A stretch of DNA of 64,000 bases from Thermodesulfobacteriota bacterium (GTDB taxonomy: Bacteria > Desulfobacterota_D > UBA1144 > Nemesobacterales > CSP1-2), in assembly GCA_035559815.1 (NCBI GenBank), contig DATMAT010000076.1, forward strand, positions 1 to 64,000, written 5' to 3'. The notes beneath the pieces are model-generated. The model did no database searches and had not been told where the DNA came from. It worked only from the letters and a program-made list of their open reading frames with translations. Position numbers and translations under genes: made by a program. Every line of letters begins with the position of its first letter. Within the stretch, counting starts at the first letter, position 1. Of the stretch, positions 35,425-44,985 are shown piece after piece.

Positions 35425-37134
35425 TCAGAGATTCTTATCCGTCACCGCACCCTCCGAAGCCGAGGCCACAAGCTTTGCATATTTGGCCAGGACACCTCGA
35501 GTAGCTTTAGGCCAGGGTCTCTTCCAAGCGGCGAGCCTTTTTTTAATCTCGTTTCTCGATACTTCCAAGTTAATCTCTCTCTTCCGGGCATCTATGGTTA
35601 TGGTATCGCCGTTATTGACAACGGCAATAACACCGCCGTCCCAGGCCTCCGGAGTAATGTGCCCTACGACAAATCCGTGGGTTCCTCCGGAAAATCTTCC
35701 ATCAGTAATCAGGGCAACATCATTACCCAAGCCCCTACCCATTATTGCTGAGGTCGGACTCAGCATTTCCCGCATTCCCGGGCCCCCCTTAGGTCCTTCA
35801 TAACGTATCACGATGACGTGACCCTTTTTAACCTTTCCTTCCAGGATGGCCTTTAGTGATGCCTCTTCGGAATCAAAAACTATCGCCTTTCCGGTGAAGG
35901 TGAGTCCTTCTTTGCCGGTTATTTTTGCCACTGCCCCCTCCGGAGCTAGGTTTCCTCGAAGTATCACAATATGGCTGTCCTTTTTTATGGGATTATCAAA
36001 AGAGGAAACAATCTCCTGTCCTCTAGGGTAAGGTCCGGCATGTTTTAGATTTTCTTCCACATTCCTTCCAGTAACGGTCAGGCAATCCCCGTGGAGTAAC
36101 CCCTTGTCCAGAAGCCTTTTCATCAACGGTGTCAGCCCGCCGATCTCGCAAAATTGAGACATGAAGTACTTCCCGCTCGGTTTGAGATCAGCCAGCACCG
36201 GCGTCCTTTTTCCGATTCGGGTAAAATCGTCAAGCGTAATCTTCACGCCCGCTGTATGAGCCATGGCCAGAAGATGAAGAACCGCATTTGTCGAACCGCC
36301 CAAAGAAATAACGACGGTTATAGCATTCTCGAACGCCTTCTTGGTCATTATATCCAGTGGTCTGATACCCCTCTGTATTAGATTGACCACAGTGGAGCCA
36401 GCGTTCAGACAATCCATATTTTTTTCATGGGATATAGCCGCCTGAGCCGAGCTATTGGGGAGACTCATGCCCAGCGCCTCGATTGCCGATGCCATGGTAT
36501 TTGCGGTATACATACCGCCACAGGACCCCGGCCCGGGAATAGCGCATGTCTCTATGGACCTAAGCTCCTCGTCATTGATCGTTTTACTGGCATGAGCACC
36601 CACAGCCTCGAAAACGGATACGACGTCAACCGGTCTTCCGCAATAAATGCCCGGCATAATGGTACCGCCGTAGACAAAGACAGAGGGACGGTTGAGACGG
36701 GCCATAGCCATAACACAACCCGGCATGTTTTTATCACAGCCGCCTATGGCTACGATTCCATCAAAACCCTCCGCGCCGGCCACCGTCTCGATTGAATCGG
36801 CGATTACTTCCCGGGAAACAAGCGAATAACGCATACCCGGGGTTCCCATGGAGATTCCGTCAGAAACAGTGATGGTGTTGAAAATAATCGATTTACCGCC
36901 GGAGTTGTCTACCCCTCGCCCCGCCTCGAGCGCCAGCTTGTCTATGTGCATATTGCAAGGTGTGACCATACTCCAGGTGGAGGCAATCCCTACAACCGGT
37001 TTCTTGAAATCCTCGTCTTTGAAACCGACCGCTCTCAACATTGCCCGACTTGGAGCACGATCAGGCCCCTCCACAACTATCGCCGAATGCTCTCTCCGGC
37101 TATCTTCTCTTTTTAGTTGGAGCTTCTTTCTCAA
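35425..37134 (-). CDS. ilvD: Dihydroxy-acid dehydratase
   Basis: 569 residues, standard IlvD length. It dehydrates dihydroxy acids in valine, leucine and isoleucine synthesis using an iron-sulfur cluster. Three cluster cysteines are seen: Cys60 in MVTPCNMH, Cys133 in [10 protein letters not shown] and Cys205 in [14 protein letters not shown]. Three cysteines indicate the [2Fe-2S] type. [20 protein letters not shown] is the conserved C-terminal segment with the catalytic serine. The start is TTG 37134 with AGGAG nine bases upstream. ilvA is 2 kb downstream on the same strand, separated by coaBC. Confidence 0.96.
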   Translation of the reverse strand: MRKKLQLKREDSRREHSAIVVEGPDRAPSRAMLRAVGFKDEDFKKPVVGIASTWSMVTPCNMHIDKLALEAGRGVDNSGGKSIIFNTITVSDGISMGTPGMRYSLVSREVIADSIETVAGAEGFDGIVAIGGCDKNMPGCVMAMARLNRPSVFVYGGTIMPGIYCGRPVDVVSVFEAVGAHASKTINDEELRSIETCAIPGPGSCGGMYTANTMASAIEALGMSLPNSSAQAAISHEKNMDCLNAGSTVVNLIQRGIRPLDIMTKKAFENAITVVISLGGSTNAVLHLLAMAHTAGVKITLDDFTRIGKRTPVLADLKPSGKYFMSQFCEIGGLTPLMKRLLDKGLLHGDCLTVTGRNVEENLKHAGPYPRGQEIVSSFDNPIKKDSHIVILRGNLAPEGAVAKITGKEGLTFTGKAIVFDSEEASLKAILEGKVKKGHVIVIRYEGPKGGPGMREMLSPTSAIMGRGLGNDVALITDGRFSGGTHGFVVGHITPEAWDGGVIAVVNNGDTITIDARKREINLEVSRNEIKKRLAAWKRPWPKATRGVLAKYAKLVASASEGAVTDKNL

Positions 37135-37419
37135 GGCTCATTCTCCTGTATAGCTAGGGAATTTGGGTGGAATTATTATTAATTGACCGAGTTTTAATGT
37201 CAATTCTGGTATTTTTAACTTTATATACGTGGTATTCCAAAAGTAGATGTGAGAAATTTTCGTCACGACCGATATGCCGGAGTACACCGGTACGAGCCTA
37301 GGTCTAGTTGTCTTGTAAAATATATAAAATCTTTCAAAACCGGTGAGAGCGAAGGTCTTAAAAGTTCTATTGATTTAAATTTCAGAATAATATAAAAGAA
37401 TAGAGAGGAGGTAGGGATC

Positions 37420-37872
37420 ATGGATCAAGTAGTTAAGACTATTTTTGCGGGACTACTGGGAACAGGTGGAATGAGTTTTGCAATGTGGCTTATTACCCGT
37501 TCCGGAGTGGCAAACGCAGATATGATAAGAGCTATAGGAAGCATATTCACCCATTCCTATGAGAACTCTTTTAAGCCAGGATTAATCATACATCTGGTTA
37601 CCGGAACCCTTATCGCTTTCATCTACATTTTGCTTATTAATCTTTTATCCCCTACCTCCATAGCCTATTTTATTCTCACCGGGGCAATGATCGGGCTCTT
37701 TCACGGTGTTGCTTTCAGCTTTCTCTTGGTAGTTTCCGTGGCCGAACATCATCCCCTGGAAAGATTTCGTGAGGCTGGCTCGGAAGTAGCCGTTGCTCAT
37801 CTGGTAGGACACATAATATACGGTCTTATAGTGGGCACGGTGGTGGGGCTTTTGAACATCAAATTCTTCTAA
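37420..37872 (+). CDS. Four-helix inner-membrane protein of unknown function
   Basis: 150 residues with about four hydrophobic helices (TIFAGLLGTGGMSFAMWLI, LIIHLVTGTLIAFIYILLI, AYFILTGAMIGLFHGVAFSF, and a last one VGHIIYGLIVGTVVGLLNI). Between helices 3 and 4 lies a conserved-looking polar loop AEHHPLERFREAGSEVAVAH with several histidines, which could bind a metal or heme. AGGAGGT precedes the ATG. I do not recognise the family. It is 121 bp upstream of the metallo-beta-lactamase-fold gene on the same strand and could share a transcript with it. Confidence 0.75.
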   Translation: MDQVVKTIFAGLLGTGGMSFAMWLITRSGVANADMIRAIGSIFTHSYENSFKPGLIIHLVTGTLIAFIYILLINLLSPTSIAYFILTGAMIGLFHGVAFSFLLVVSVAEHHPLERFREAGSEVAVAHLVGHIIYGLIVGTVVGLLNIKFF

Positions 37873-37993
37873 CATTTAATCATGCCCGCTTCGGTTACCC
37901 TGCTTCTATTTACTAATTTGAACGTAAACAGTTAAAATCTAATTGGGCGATCAAGAAGAGCATTAATTTCTATCCCGTTACTGAGGTGATTTT

Positions 37994-38620
37994 GTGAGGG
38001 AAATCATTCCAGGCATCTATACATGGTCGTGGCTCTCCCCGAGGCACGGTTATAACTTCAATGGATATAGCTTTAAAAGCGCCGAAGGCTTGATTGTGAT
38101 CGACCCGGCAATTATGGAAGATGCTGACCGGGTCGAGCTGGAAAAACTGGGAACCCCTGCTCGTATCATTCTAACCAACAAAGACCACGAGCGTATAGCT
38201 TACGATTTGCGGGACCGTTTCGGTGGAGAGATTTACATCAACAAGAACGATGCTCCTCTTCTAAAGCAATTACCGGATCACACCTTCGATGACGGCGATA
38301 TACTGTCGGGAAATCTCCGGGCTATAAACGTTCCCAACAACAAATCCCCGGGTGAAACTGCTCTTCTTTTAGCGCAAGGAGATGGAATTCTATTTATTGG
38401 CGATGCAATCATCGGGTGGCCTGAAGGCGAATTTTCCCTTCTCCCCGCTGATAAATACAAAGACCCGCAAGGAGCTAAGCAAGGAGTCAGAAAACTGCTC
38501 GAGCATGAGTATGACACCGTGCTCGTTGGCGACGGCGAATCCGTCTTACAGGGAGGTAAAGAGGCGATCAGCAGGTTCTTAAAACGAGAAAACGTACACC
38601 TGAGCTTGCCTGTGAAATAA
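37994..38620 (+). CDS. Metallo-beta-lactamase-fold protein lacking metal ligands
   Basis: 208 residues with the MBL backbone: GYSFKSAEGLIVIDPAIME at strand 2, IILTNKDHERIAYDL where active members have THxHxDH, GETALLL in place of the third His motif and ILFIGDAIIG with the bridging Asp. The canonical HxHxDH histidines are replaced by Asn and Lys, so a classic dinuclear zinc site is unlikely. Function is unknown; such members may be lyase-like or non-enzymatic. The start is GTG 37994 with GAGGTG upstream. A Rieske protein follows after an 87-bp repeat. Confidence 0.75.
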   Translation: MREIIPGIYTWSWLSPRHGYNFNGYSFKSAEGLIVIDPAIMEDADRVELEKLGTPARIILTNKDHERIAYDLRDRFGGEIYINKNDAPLLKQLPDHTFDDGDILSGNLRAINVPNNKSPGETALLLAQGDGILFIGDAIIGWPEGEFSLLPADKYKDPQGAKQGVRKLLEHEYDTVLVGDGESVLQGGKEAISRFLKRENVHLSLPVK

Positions 38621-38626
38621 AGATTT

Positions 38627-38707
38627 AGGATGCAAGATGCATGATACAAGATAAAAAGACCAATCATACATCGTGCATTATGTATCCCGTATCCTGCATC
38701 ATATATC
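38627..38707. repeat. Intergenic ATCCTGTATC-type repeat, copy 2
   Basis: GGATGCAAGATGCATGATAC on the left and CCCGTATCCTGCATCATATA on the right are imperfect inverted arms. The sequence fills the whole gap between the MBL-fold and Rieske genes and touches the Rieske ATG, replacing any recognisable ribosome site. Related copies lie at 5607-5664 and 40820-40878. Confidence 0.65.
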
Positions 38708-39040
38708 ATGTCCAAACCAAGCTTCAGAAAAGTAGCAACAATTGACGAAATCCCTTTGGGGCAAGGGAAATTGGTAATGGGCCCCTTCGATAAACCCATT
38801 GCGCTCTTTAACGTTAGCGGGGAATTCTATGCAATCAATTACATCTGCCCGCACATGGGCGGTCCACTAGGAGAGGGAAAACTGACCGGATATGTTGTCG
38901 CTTGCCCCTGGCACGGGTGGACCTTTGATGTGAGAACAGGCCTTCCCGACCATCCCGGCGGCCATTCGGTATCGGCCTACCAGGTTAAGGTTGAGGGTAA
39001 TGACGTCTATGTAGGATGGTTGAAGAGGGTAAAGGACTGA
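38708..39040 (+). CDS. Rieske-type [2Fe-2S] ferredoxin
   Basis: 110 residues. The cluster ligands are CPHMGG (Cys47, His49) and CPWHGW (Cys66, His69), spaced as in soluble Rieske ferredoxins and the small subunit of nitrite reductase (NirD). A dioxygenase catalytic domain is absent, so it is an electron carrier. The preceding repeat leaves no ribosome binding site, so it may be translated poorly or depend on upstream translation. The nearest gene on the same strand encodes a degenerate MBL-fold protein; a functional link is not evident. Its redox partner is not in this window. Confidence 0.92.
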   Translation: MSKPSFRKVATIDEIPLGQGKLVMGPFDKPIALFNVSGEFYAINYICPHMGGPLGEGKLTGYVVACPWHGWTFDVRTGLPDHPGGHSVSAYQVKVEGNDVYVGWLKRVKD

Positions 39041-39052
39041 ACCTACAAATTA

Positions 39053-39784
39053 CTACCTGAGTATGAAAGTGACTTTTATCTCCGTGTAAAACAGGTTTGT
39101 GGTCCCTTCGAATCCTGAATCAGTGCCCACAATGAGCCAGACTGACCCGGTTTCATCAGCAACAACTTCAAAGAGGCTACCGGGATCACTCTCAATCTTT
39201 TTTATCTGAAACACCGGGTTAGCACAATCAGTATCCACTCCAATATCACCGAGAACCTGAGCATCCTCGCCGCCCTCAGTCTGATTCCCCTTATCGATGT
39301 TCATCATCAAAAAACCGGTATCATCCGGCTCGGCAACAGGCTCGATTATCGACGCCCCTGCCTTGAGCTTAATAGCCGGAGAACCGCCTATGCCGGAACA
39401 GTCCTTCCCCGCCTCGGAGGCAATTTCAACCTCAAAATCGACCAGATAAGCAGTGTCCGGCTTCAGCCCGGTAATTTCACGCTTTAAAAACATGAATAGG
39501 TCATCGCTGTGGTTGTTGCCCGACAGGAAAAGAGCCTTCCTACTCCGGTCTAAGTTTTCCGGTAATTCACGATGGTCGAAGATCAATTCAAAGAAATCTT
39601 CCTCCCCTTGGGGATAGTCTGCAAATCCTCCGACCCAACCGTGGGTTTCGTTACTGAAATCAAAGCTAAAAACTGTCCCCTCATTATCTGCTGTGTTATT
39701 ACTATCATTGCATCCAACGAGTGCCGTGCTTACAACAATCAGGCTCGATATAAACCATTTATGAAAGAGCTTTACCTGAAGCAT
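39053..39784 (-). CDS. Lipoprotein of unknown function
   Basis: 243 residues. The signal ends in a lipobox, STALVGC, with the lipidated cysteine near residue 25. The mature domain reads FSFDFSNETHGWVGGFADYP and FDHRELPENLDRSRKALFLS, with two further cysteines (KDCSGIG, TDCANP). The pattern of alternating hydrophobic residues suggests a beta-sandwich carbohydrate-binding-type domain. GGAGG stands before the ATG. No family is assigned. It is convergent with the Rieske gene, with a 12-bp gap. Confidence 0.75.
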   Translation of the reverse strand: MLQVKLFHKWFISSLIVVSTALVGCNDSNNTADNEGTVFSFDFSNETHGWVGGFADYPQGEEDFFELIFDHRELPENLDRSRKALFLSGNNHSDDLFMFLKREITGLKPDTAYLVDFEVEIASEAGKDCSGIGGSPAIKLKAGASIIEPVAEPDDTGFLMMNIDKGNQTEGGEDAQVLGDIGVDTDCANPVFQIKKIESDPGSLFEVVADETGSVWLIVGTDSGFEGTTNLFYTEIKVTFILR

Positions 39785-39912
39785 TGTTTAGCCTCCTGGA
39801 GAAAATTGAACCCATAAAGTCTAACTTAAATCGATAGTGAAAGAATAAGTAAAACTGGGTTGAAGATGGGGAATTATTCTAAAATTACTGTTTAGGTAAC
39901 AACTATTGAGAT

Positions 39913-39986
39913 TGGCTGGGGGACTAGGATTCGAACCTAGATTAATGGGTCCAGAGCCCATCGTCCTGCCGTTAGACGATCCCCCA
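39913..39986 (-). tRNA. tRNA-Gln(CTG)
   Basis: On the minus strand the sequence folds as a cloverleaf. The acceptor is TGGGGGA/TCCCCCA, the anticodon stem ATGGG/CCCAT with loop CTCTGGA gives anticodon CTG, and the T arm is CTAGG-TTCGAAT-CCTAG. The discriminator is G, and the 3' CCA is encoded. It reads CAG codons. It is transcribed alone, between a lipoprotein gene and trpG. Confidence 0.95.
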
Positions 39987-40184
39987 GCAAGATCTTTTTA
40001 TTATTTATAAAAATCGCTTGTGAGTCAATGGCTTATTCTTCCTTAAGGTAAACAGAATACTCAGGTTACTAATTGCTTTAATGTACTTAAGAATCTACAT
40101 TTGAATTTGATTCTGCATAAACATCAATTAACTAAAGATCATTTGGCAATGCATTAGAACTGCTTAAATATTGACACAGCTAGT

Positions 40185-40760
40185 TTACTTTCTTTTTACC
40201 ATCCTGATAAAATTCCTGAGCAGGTCTTTCCCGTGTTTCGTGAGAATGGATTCGGGATGGAATTGAACGCCCTCGATTAAGTGCTCTTTATGTCTTATTC
40301 CCATTATCTCATCCTTATCCGTCCAGGCGGTGACCTCCAATTCATCGGGGAGCGATTCTCTCTCCACCAAGAGTGAATGGTACCTGGTTGCCTCGAAGGG
40401 ATTGGGCACGCCCTCATAAATCCCTTTGCCGTCATGGTATATCATGGAGGTTTTGCCGTGAAGGAGTCTCTCCGCCCTTACAATATTCCCGCCAAAGGCA
40501 TAACCGATCGACTGATGCCCAAGGCACACTCCCAGGATAGGAAGCCTTCCCGAAAACTCCTTTATTAAGTCCACCGATATACCGGCTTCCTTTGGAGTGC
40601 AGGGGCCGGGTGAGACCACTACCATATCCGGATTGAGTTTCCCTACCTCTTCGAGCGTAATCTTATCATTCCTAAAGACCAGGACCTTCTCCCCAAGCTC
40701 GCCCAGGTAATGGACGAGATTATAGGTGAAGGAATCGTAGTTATCTATCATCAAAATCAC
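40185..40760 (-). CDS. trpG: Anthranilate/aminodeoxychorismate synthase glutaminase subunit
   Basis: 191 residues of the class I glutamine amidotransferase fold. [20 protein letters not shown] starts it, [13 protein letters not shown] forms the oxyanion region, GVCLGHQS holds the nucleophile Cys79, and VQFHPES holds the catalytic His and Glu. It supplies ammonia to TrpE, or to PabB as an amphibolic subunit. The start is GTG 40760 with AAGGTG upstream. trpE is on the same strand, 190 bp upstream; the gap is filled by a repeat element. No other trp genes are in the window. Confidence 0.93.
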   Translation of the reverse strand: MILMIDNYDSFTYNLVHYLGELGEKVLVFRNDKITLEEVGKLNPDMVVVSPGPCTPKEAGISVDLIKEFSGRLPILGVCLGHQSIGYAFGGNIVRAERLLHGKTSMIYHDGKGIYEGVPNPFEATRYHSLLVERESLPDELEVTAWTDKDEIMGIRHKEHLIEGVQFHPESILTKHGKDLLRNFIRMVKRK

Positions 40761-40778
40761 TTTATAACACCTTCCATA

Positions 40779-40931
40779 TTTTAGCCACGAATGAACTCGA
40801 ATTTACTCGAATACAATATGATACATGATTCATATCTTTTAAATCCTGTATCTTGTATCATGCATCCTGTATCTTGATTTATCCCCCATCTTTTTCATCT
40901 GTGCCAATTAGTGTTGATTCGTGGCCAAATA
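40779..40931. repeat. Composite repeat: GCCACGAA-family arms around an ATCCTGTATC repeat
   Basis: Outer arms TTTTAGCCACGAATGAACTC and GTTGATTCGTGGCCAAATAT are inverted repeats of the family also at 18021-18134. Inside, 40820-40878 carries GATACATGATTCATATC and TGCATCCTGTATCTTGAT, closely matching the repeat at 5607-5664. One repeat family has therefore landed within, or combined with, another. The element separates trpE from trpG. Confidence 0.7.
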
Positions 40932-40951
40932 TGTCTTTCAATTCGCATCCT

Positions 40952-42445
40952 TTAGAGTCCTTTCTTCACCATCTCCACCGCCCTGATTAGAGCCTTCACC
41001 TTGTTTACCGTCTCTTCATACTCTCTTTTGGGGTCCGAATCGGCCACAATTCCCGCACCTGCTTGAATATAAACCTCGCCGTCCTTTATGACAAACGTCC
41101 TGATGGTAATGCATGTATCCATGTTGCCCGAGAAGCTAAAGTATCCGACTGCGCCGCCATAAGCTCCCCTTCTGCTCGGTTCCATCTCTTCGATTATCTC
41201 CATAGCCCTGACCTTTGGAGCGCCGGAAAGCGTCCCGGCGGGAAAGGTAGCCTTTATGACATCAAAGGCGTCCTTTCCTTGAGCCAGCTCGGCAATCACA
41301 TTCGAGACTATATGCATGACATGCGAATATCTCTCGACGATCATAAGTTCATCCACCTTTACCGTTCCGACCTCCGCCACTCTACCTAAGTCGTTCCTGG
41401 CCAGGTCAACTAACATGATGTGCTCCGCTCTTTCTTTTGGGTCGGAAAGCAGCTCCTTTTCCAGCTCTTCATCTTCCTTTTCGTTTCTCCCTCTCGGCCT
41501 GGTCCCGGCGATGGGGCGGTTTTCTACCCTTTTCCCTTCAACCCTGACCATGACCTCCGGAGATGACCCTACCAGAAAATCATCGCCCATCTTGAGGTAA
41601 AACATGTAGGGCGACGGGTTCAGCACCCTTAGCGCCCGGTATAAGTCAAAAGGTGAGACATCCAGCTTCGTTTTCCATCTCTGCGAGATTACAGCCTGAA
41701 TAATATCGCCTGCCTGTATATACTCCTTTGTTTTCTTCACCGCCTCCATAAACTTTTTAGGCTCGAAGTTTGACTTAAAATTTGAGGGAATTACCTTCTC
41801 CGTTGTTCTCTTACCCTTAGCTTTATTCTCTCTATACGGTGAAACTGGAGTGCGAAGCTTCTGAATAATTCCTTCTATCTTTTCGAGTGCCTGGTTGTAA
41901 GCGCTCTTTGCATCGGAGGTGCCGGGAACGTAGGCGTTTGATATTATTTTTATCTTGTGGTTTATGTTGTCGAACACCAATACCGAGTCGGTTACTAGAA
42001 AGACCGAATCCCAAAGATTGAGCTCATCCTTGCCGATTTCCGGAAGCCTCTCCACAAACCTTACTACGTCATATCCAAAATATCCCACCGCCCCGCCATG
42101 AAACCGGGGCAGGTCCGAGGAAACCACCGGACGATACCGGGAGAGAAGCTCCCTCAGAGAATCGATTGGGTTACCTTCCTTACCCTCCTTCTTTCCATCT
42201 TGTATTATCTCTATGAGTTTTCCCTTAGACCGGAATACTACCGACGGCTCAGTTCCAATAAAGCTATACCGTCCCCACTTCTCACCACCCTCGACGCTCT
42301 CCAGCAGAAATGCATAGTCCCCGCTCTCGATCTTCTTCAAAGCCGACACCGGAGTATCAAAATCGGCCAGTATTTCGGCCCAGACCGGCACCAGATTTCC
42401 ATGCTTCAGTTTCTCTTTGAATTCAGGAAACGTAGGGTAAATCAT
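40952..42445 (-). CDS. trpE: Anthranilate synthase component I
   Basis: 497 residues. The N-terminal domain has [20 protein letters not shown], containing the LLES tryptophan-feedback motif that separates TrpE from PabB. The chorismate-binding core shows [31 protein letters not shown] and [20 protein letters not shown]. It turns chorismate and ammonia into anthranilate. ATG 42445 has only a weak ribosome site. trpG follows after the composite repeat. Confidence 0.95.
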   Translation of the reverse strand: MIYPTFPEFKEKLKHGNLVPVWAEILADFDTPVSALKKIESGDYAFLLESVEGGEKWGRYSFIGTEPSVVFRSKGKLIEIIQDGKKEGKEGNPIDSLRELLSRYRPVVSSDLPRFHGGAVGYFGYDVVRFVERLPEIGKDELNLWDSVFLVTDSVLVFDNINHKIKIISNAYVPGTSDAKSAYNQALEKIEGIIQKLRTPVSPYRENKAKGKRTTEKVIPSNFKSNFEPKKFMEAVKKTKEYIQAGDIIQAVISQRWKTKLDVSPFDLYRALRVLNPSPYMFYLKMGDDFLVGSSPEVMVRVEGKRVENRPIAGTRPRGRNEKEDEELEKELLSDPKERAEHIMLVDLARNDLGRVAEVGTVKVDELMIVERYSHVMHIVSNVIAELAQGKDAFDVIKATFPAGTLSGAPKVRAMEIIEEMEPSRRGAYGGAVGYFSFSGNMDTCITIRTFVIKDGEVYIQAGAGIVADSDPKREYEETVNKVKALIRAVEMVKKGL

Positions 42446-42530
42446 GAGAAGGAAAGGATAAAAGGCAGGGATTTAAAGTCAAGAAAGGCTTTTTTTCGAG
42501 GCCTTTAGCATGTAGTATTATCAATACATT

Positions 42531-42702
42531 TTTAGCCACGAGGAATAAAGCAAAATTACAGTGACCAAATCACAATCACCAAACAAATTCCAAGCACTAA
42601 AAACAAAAAGTTTCAATTTTAGAATTTAGATATTGCTTGTGATTTGTGATTTAGAACTTGCTATTTGTTTTCACTTAGTGTCTTAGTGCCTTTGTGGCTA
42701 AT
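42531..42702. repeat. GCCACGAA/GCCACAAA-family inverted repeat, copy 3
   Basis: The left end TTTAGCCACGAGGAATAAAG and the right end AGTGCCTTTGTGGCTAATAT are inverted outer arms. The interior holds CCAAATCACAATCACCAAAC opposed to TTGTGATTTGTGATTTAGAA, a second inverted pair. It lies between the divergent trpE and phosphohexomutase genes and probably covers their promoter region. Confidence 0.6.
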
Positions 42703-42727
42703 ATGTTTAATTCTAGAGGAGGAGTTT

Positions 42728-44092
42728 ATGACCAGAATCAACCCGCAGATATTCAGGGAATACGATATAAGGGGAATTGTGGATAAAGACCTTAGCGAAG
42801 AGGTCATCGAGACAATCGGAAAAGCCTACGGCACCTATATGAGAAAATTGGGGAAAAAGAAGGTATCTCTGGGGCGAGATTGCCGGTCTAGCTCCCCGGC
42901 CTACGCTAAGGCAATAAGTCGTGGAATTAATTCGGCCGGGCTTGATGTAATCGACATCGGTATGGTTTCTACCCCGATACTTTATTTTTCTCTATTTAAT
43001 CTCGACGTGGACGGCGGCGTAATGATCACCGCCAGCCACAATCCCGGAGAATACAACGGAATTAAACTCTGCGTGGAAAAGGATTCCCTCTTTGGTGATG
43101 GAATCCAGAACATAAGGAAGATCGCCGAGAGCGGAGACTTCGCACTAGGAAAAGGCACGGTCGAGACGAGGGATGTGATAGAAAGCTACTTAAAATTTCT
43201 CAGAGAAAACGTGCAAATAAAGCCGGGGATCAAGGTGGGGATTGATTACGGAAACGGAATGGTGGGAATAGCCGGCCCTCAGATTTTAAAAGCATTTCGT
43301 TGTGACGCCACCGAGCTTTACGCTACCCCTGATGGGGCATTTCCCAACCATCATCCGGACCCGACCGTAGTGGAAAACCTTGAAGACTTAATAAATACGG
43401 TTAGAGAGAAAAAACTCCAACTGGGCATCGGTTTTGACGGAGACGGAGACAGGGTCGGCGTCGTCGACGAAGGAGGAAACATAATCTGGGGCGATATGTT
43501 GGTGGTTATTCTATCCAGGGACATTCTTTCCAGGACTCCCGGAGCCAAAGTAATCGGCGACGTTAAGTGCTCGGGCCGGCTGTTCAAAGACATCGAGAGA
43601 AATGGCGGATACCCAATCATGTGGAAGACCGGACATTCCTTAATCAAGAACAAGATGAAGGTGGAAAAGGCCGCCCTTGCCGGTGAGATGAGCGGGCACA
43701 TATTTTTTGCCGATAAGTATTTCGGGTATGACGATGCACTATATGCCGGGCTCAGGCTTCTTGAAATAATTTCTAACACGGGTAAAAAGGTGTCTGAATT
43801 ACTGGAAGGGATTCCGCCGGCTATATCCACGCCGGAAATTCGGGTTGAATGCCCTGAGGAGATAAAATTCAGGGTAGTGGAAGAGGTGAAAGAAAAGCTA
43901 AAGAAAAATTACGAAGTCATTGACATAGATGGTGTTCGAATCGAATTCCCCGACGGTTGGGGACTGATAAGGGCATCCAACACCCAGCCTGCCCTGGTCC
44001 TTCGGTTTGAAGCGGAGACGAAAGAAAGGCTCGAAGAAATTCGCTCGCTCATCGAAGGAAAATTGGAAGAGGCGAAGAAGAAATTGAATTAA
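42728..44092 (+). CDS. Phosphomannomutase/phosphoglucomutase
   Basis: 454 residues from ATG 42728, where AGGAGGAG is correctly spaced; the frame upstream of this is repeat DNA. Motifs: FREYDIRGIVDKDL, ITASHNPGEYNG with the phosphoserine at Ser103, GFDGDGDRVGVVDE for magnesium, and AGEMSGHIFF for sugar binding. The C-terminus has the phosphate-binding RASNTQPALVLRFEA loop. It interconverts hexose-1- and hexose-6-phosphates for GDP-mannose and other cell-surface sugars (ManB/AlgC type). The family does not let one fix mannose versus glucose preference. Confidence 0.94.
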   Translation: MTRINPQIFREYDIRGIVDKDLSEEVIETIGKAYGTYMRKLGKKKVSLGRDCRSSSPAYAKAISRGINSAGLDVIDIGMVSTPILYFSLFNLDVDGGVMITASHNPGEYNGIKLCVEKDSLFGDGIQNIRKIAESGDFALGKGTVETRDVIESYLKFLRENVQIKPGIKVGIDYGNGMVGIAGPQILKAFRCDATELYATPDGAFPNHHPDPTVVENLEDLINTVREKKLQLGIGFDGDGDRVGVVDEGGNIIWGDMLVVILSRDILSRTPGAKVIGDVKCSGRLFKDIERNGGYPIMWKTGHSLIKNKMKVEKAALAGEMSGHIFFADKYFGYDDALYAGLRLLEIISNTGKKVSELLEGIPPAISTPEIRVECPEEIKFRVVEEVKEKLKKNYEVIDIDGVRIEFPDGWGLIRASNTQPALVLRFEAETKERLEEIRSLIEGKLEEAKKKLN

Positions 44093-44117
44093 CAAGATTA
44101 CGAATTACACCCTTTCC

Positions 44118-44188
44118 GTAGGGGCGACCCTTGTGATCGCCCTTAATTTCATATCATCGTTAGGGCGAATACAAGATTCGCCCCTACG
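44118..44188. repeat. TAGGGGCGA inverted repeat pair
   Basis: GTAGGGGCGACCCTTGTGAT followed later by CAAGATTCGCCCCTAC form two arms of one palindromic family, separated by about 20 AT-rich bases. It lies between the convergent phosphohexomutase and ydbL genes. Nothing coding is present. The transcript could fold into a long hairpin and might serve as a bidirectional terminator. Confidence 0.65.
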
Positions 44189-44261
44189 AATGTTGCCTTT
44201 ATTTAGCCGACACAGCAGTCTTGGACCTAAATTACCCATCGATCGATTCTGGTTAAATATA

Positions 44262-44966
44262 CTACTTCTTGGTCCACCTTCCATCGGGCAATTGAATTTC
44301 CCATCCGGATTGGGCCTCTTCCCTTCTTACCTCGGCATACTGCTCGGCCGCTTGAGGAAGGACGCGGTTTACATTCTCAGGAGTCGGGTCAAGATTATTT
44401 ATCTTCACTATTGCCTTAGCCATTCCCTTGATGATGATTTGTCTATCGGCATTCTCCGCGCTGAAATCTGCGGTTTCTGGTGGTGATAAATTTCCTCTAC
44501 GAACCAGGAGCCCTTTATTCCCCTCCCCCACTTTCCCCTGTGCCAGCAAATTGTTTATACTGGCAAGCCGCTTACTTCTGCTCCGAAAAGCCTGCATTAC
44601 CTCGGGCATCTTGCGAATTTCGCTGGTAATCTGCTGAGCCAGGTTTCCCTGCGCCCAGGCCATAGTGCCTATATTCAGGTCAAACTTCCTCCGAAGTAAT
44701 ATAATTCTTCTCGATTCTAACTGGGGCTTCTCCGGATAGGTTTTGAGACTTTGAGGCTGTCCCTGCGGTTTAGGTTTGTCCGGGGTTTTTGGAGACTCCG
44801 GAGCTTCTTCAGGGGCTTGCAGCAGCTCTTCTTCGAGACTTCTATACGCCTCCCTCACCTCTTCCGCCGGAAAGTAAATATTGACCGTGACGATCGCACA
44901 TGACGTTAAAGAAGTAAACATCGTCAGAAAAACCGCTGTAAAAACTACTCTTGCTATTATCTCCAT
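44262..44966 (-). CDS. ydbL: YdbL-family (DUF1318) lipoprotein
   Basis: 234 residues from ATG 44966, with GAGGTGAAG upstream. A signal ends in a lipobox, SLTSC, near residue 24, then AIVTVNIYFPAEEVREAYRS. A Pro/Gln-rich linker follows. The DUF1318 core reads LLAQGKVGEGNKGLLVRRGN and ENADRQIIIKGMAKAI, and the chain ends WEIQLPDGRWTKK. E. coli ydbH-ynbE-ydbL act together in lipid transport to the outer membrane, with YdbL helping the YdbH-YnbE bridge. Here the lipoprotein anchor is on YdbL itself and no separate ynbE is seen. It is 19 bp after ydbH. Confidence 0.83.
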   Translation of the reverse strand: MEIIARVVFTAVFLTMFTSLTSCAIVTVNIYFPAEEVREAYRSLEEELLQAPEEAPESPKTPDKPKPQGQPQSLKTYPEKPQLESRRIILLRRKFDLNIGTMAWAQGNLAQQITSEIRKMPEVMQAFRSRSKRLASINNLLAQGKVGEGNKGLLVRRGNLSPPETADFSAENADRQIIIKGMAKAIVKINNLDPTPENVNRVLPQAAEQYAEVRREEAQSGWEIQLPDGRWTKK

Positions 44967-44985
44967 CGCTTCTTCACCTCTAAAC

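Noticed and set aside
37135-37419. Leader or T-box-like attenuator before ilvD
   Set aside because: No leader peptide, terminator/antiterminator pair or conserved T-box sequence could be found.
42665-42727. Longer start for the phosphohexomutase
   Set aside because: The extra 21 codons lie in repeat DNA, and the strong ribosome site is directly before ATG 42728.
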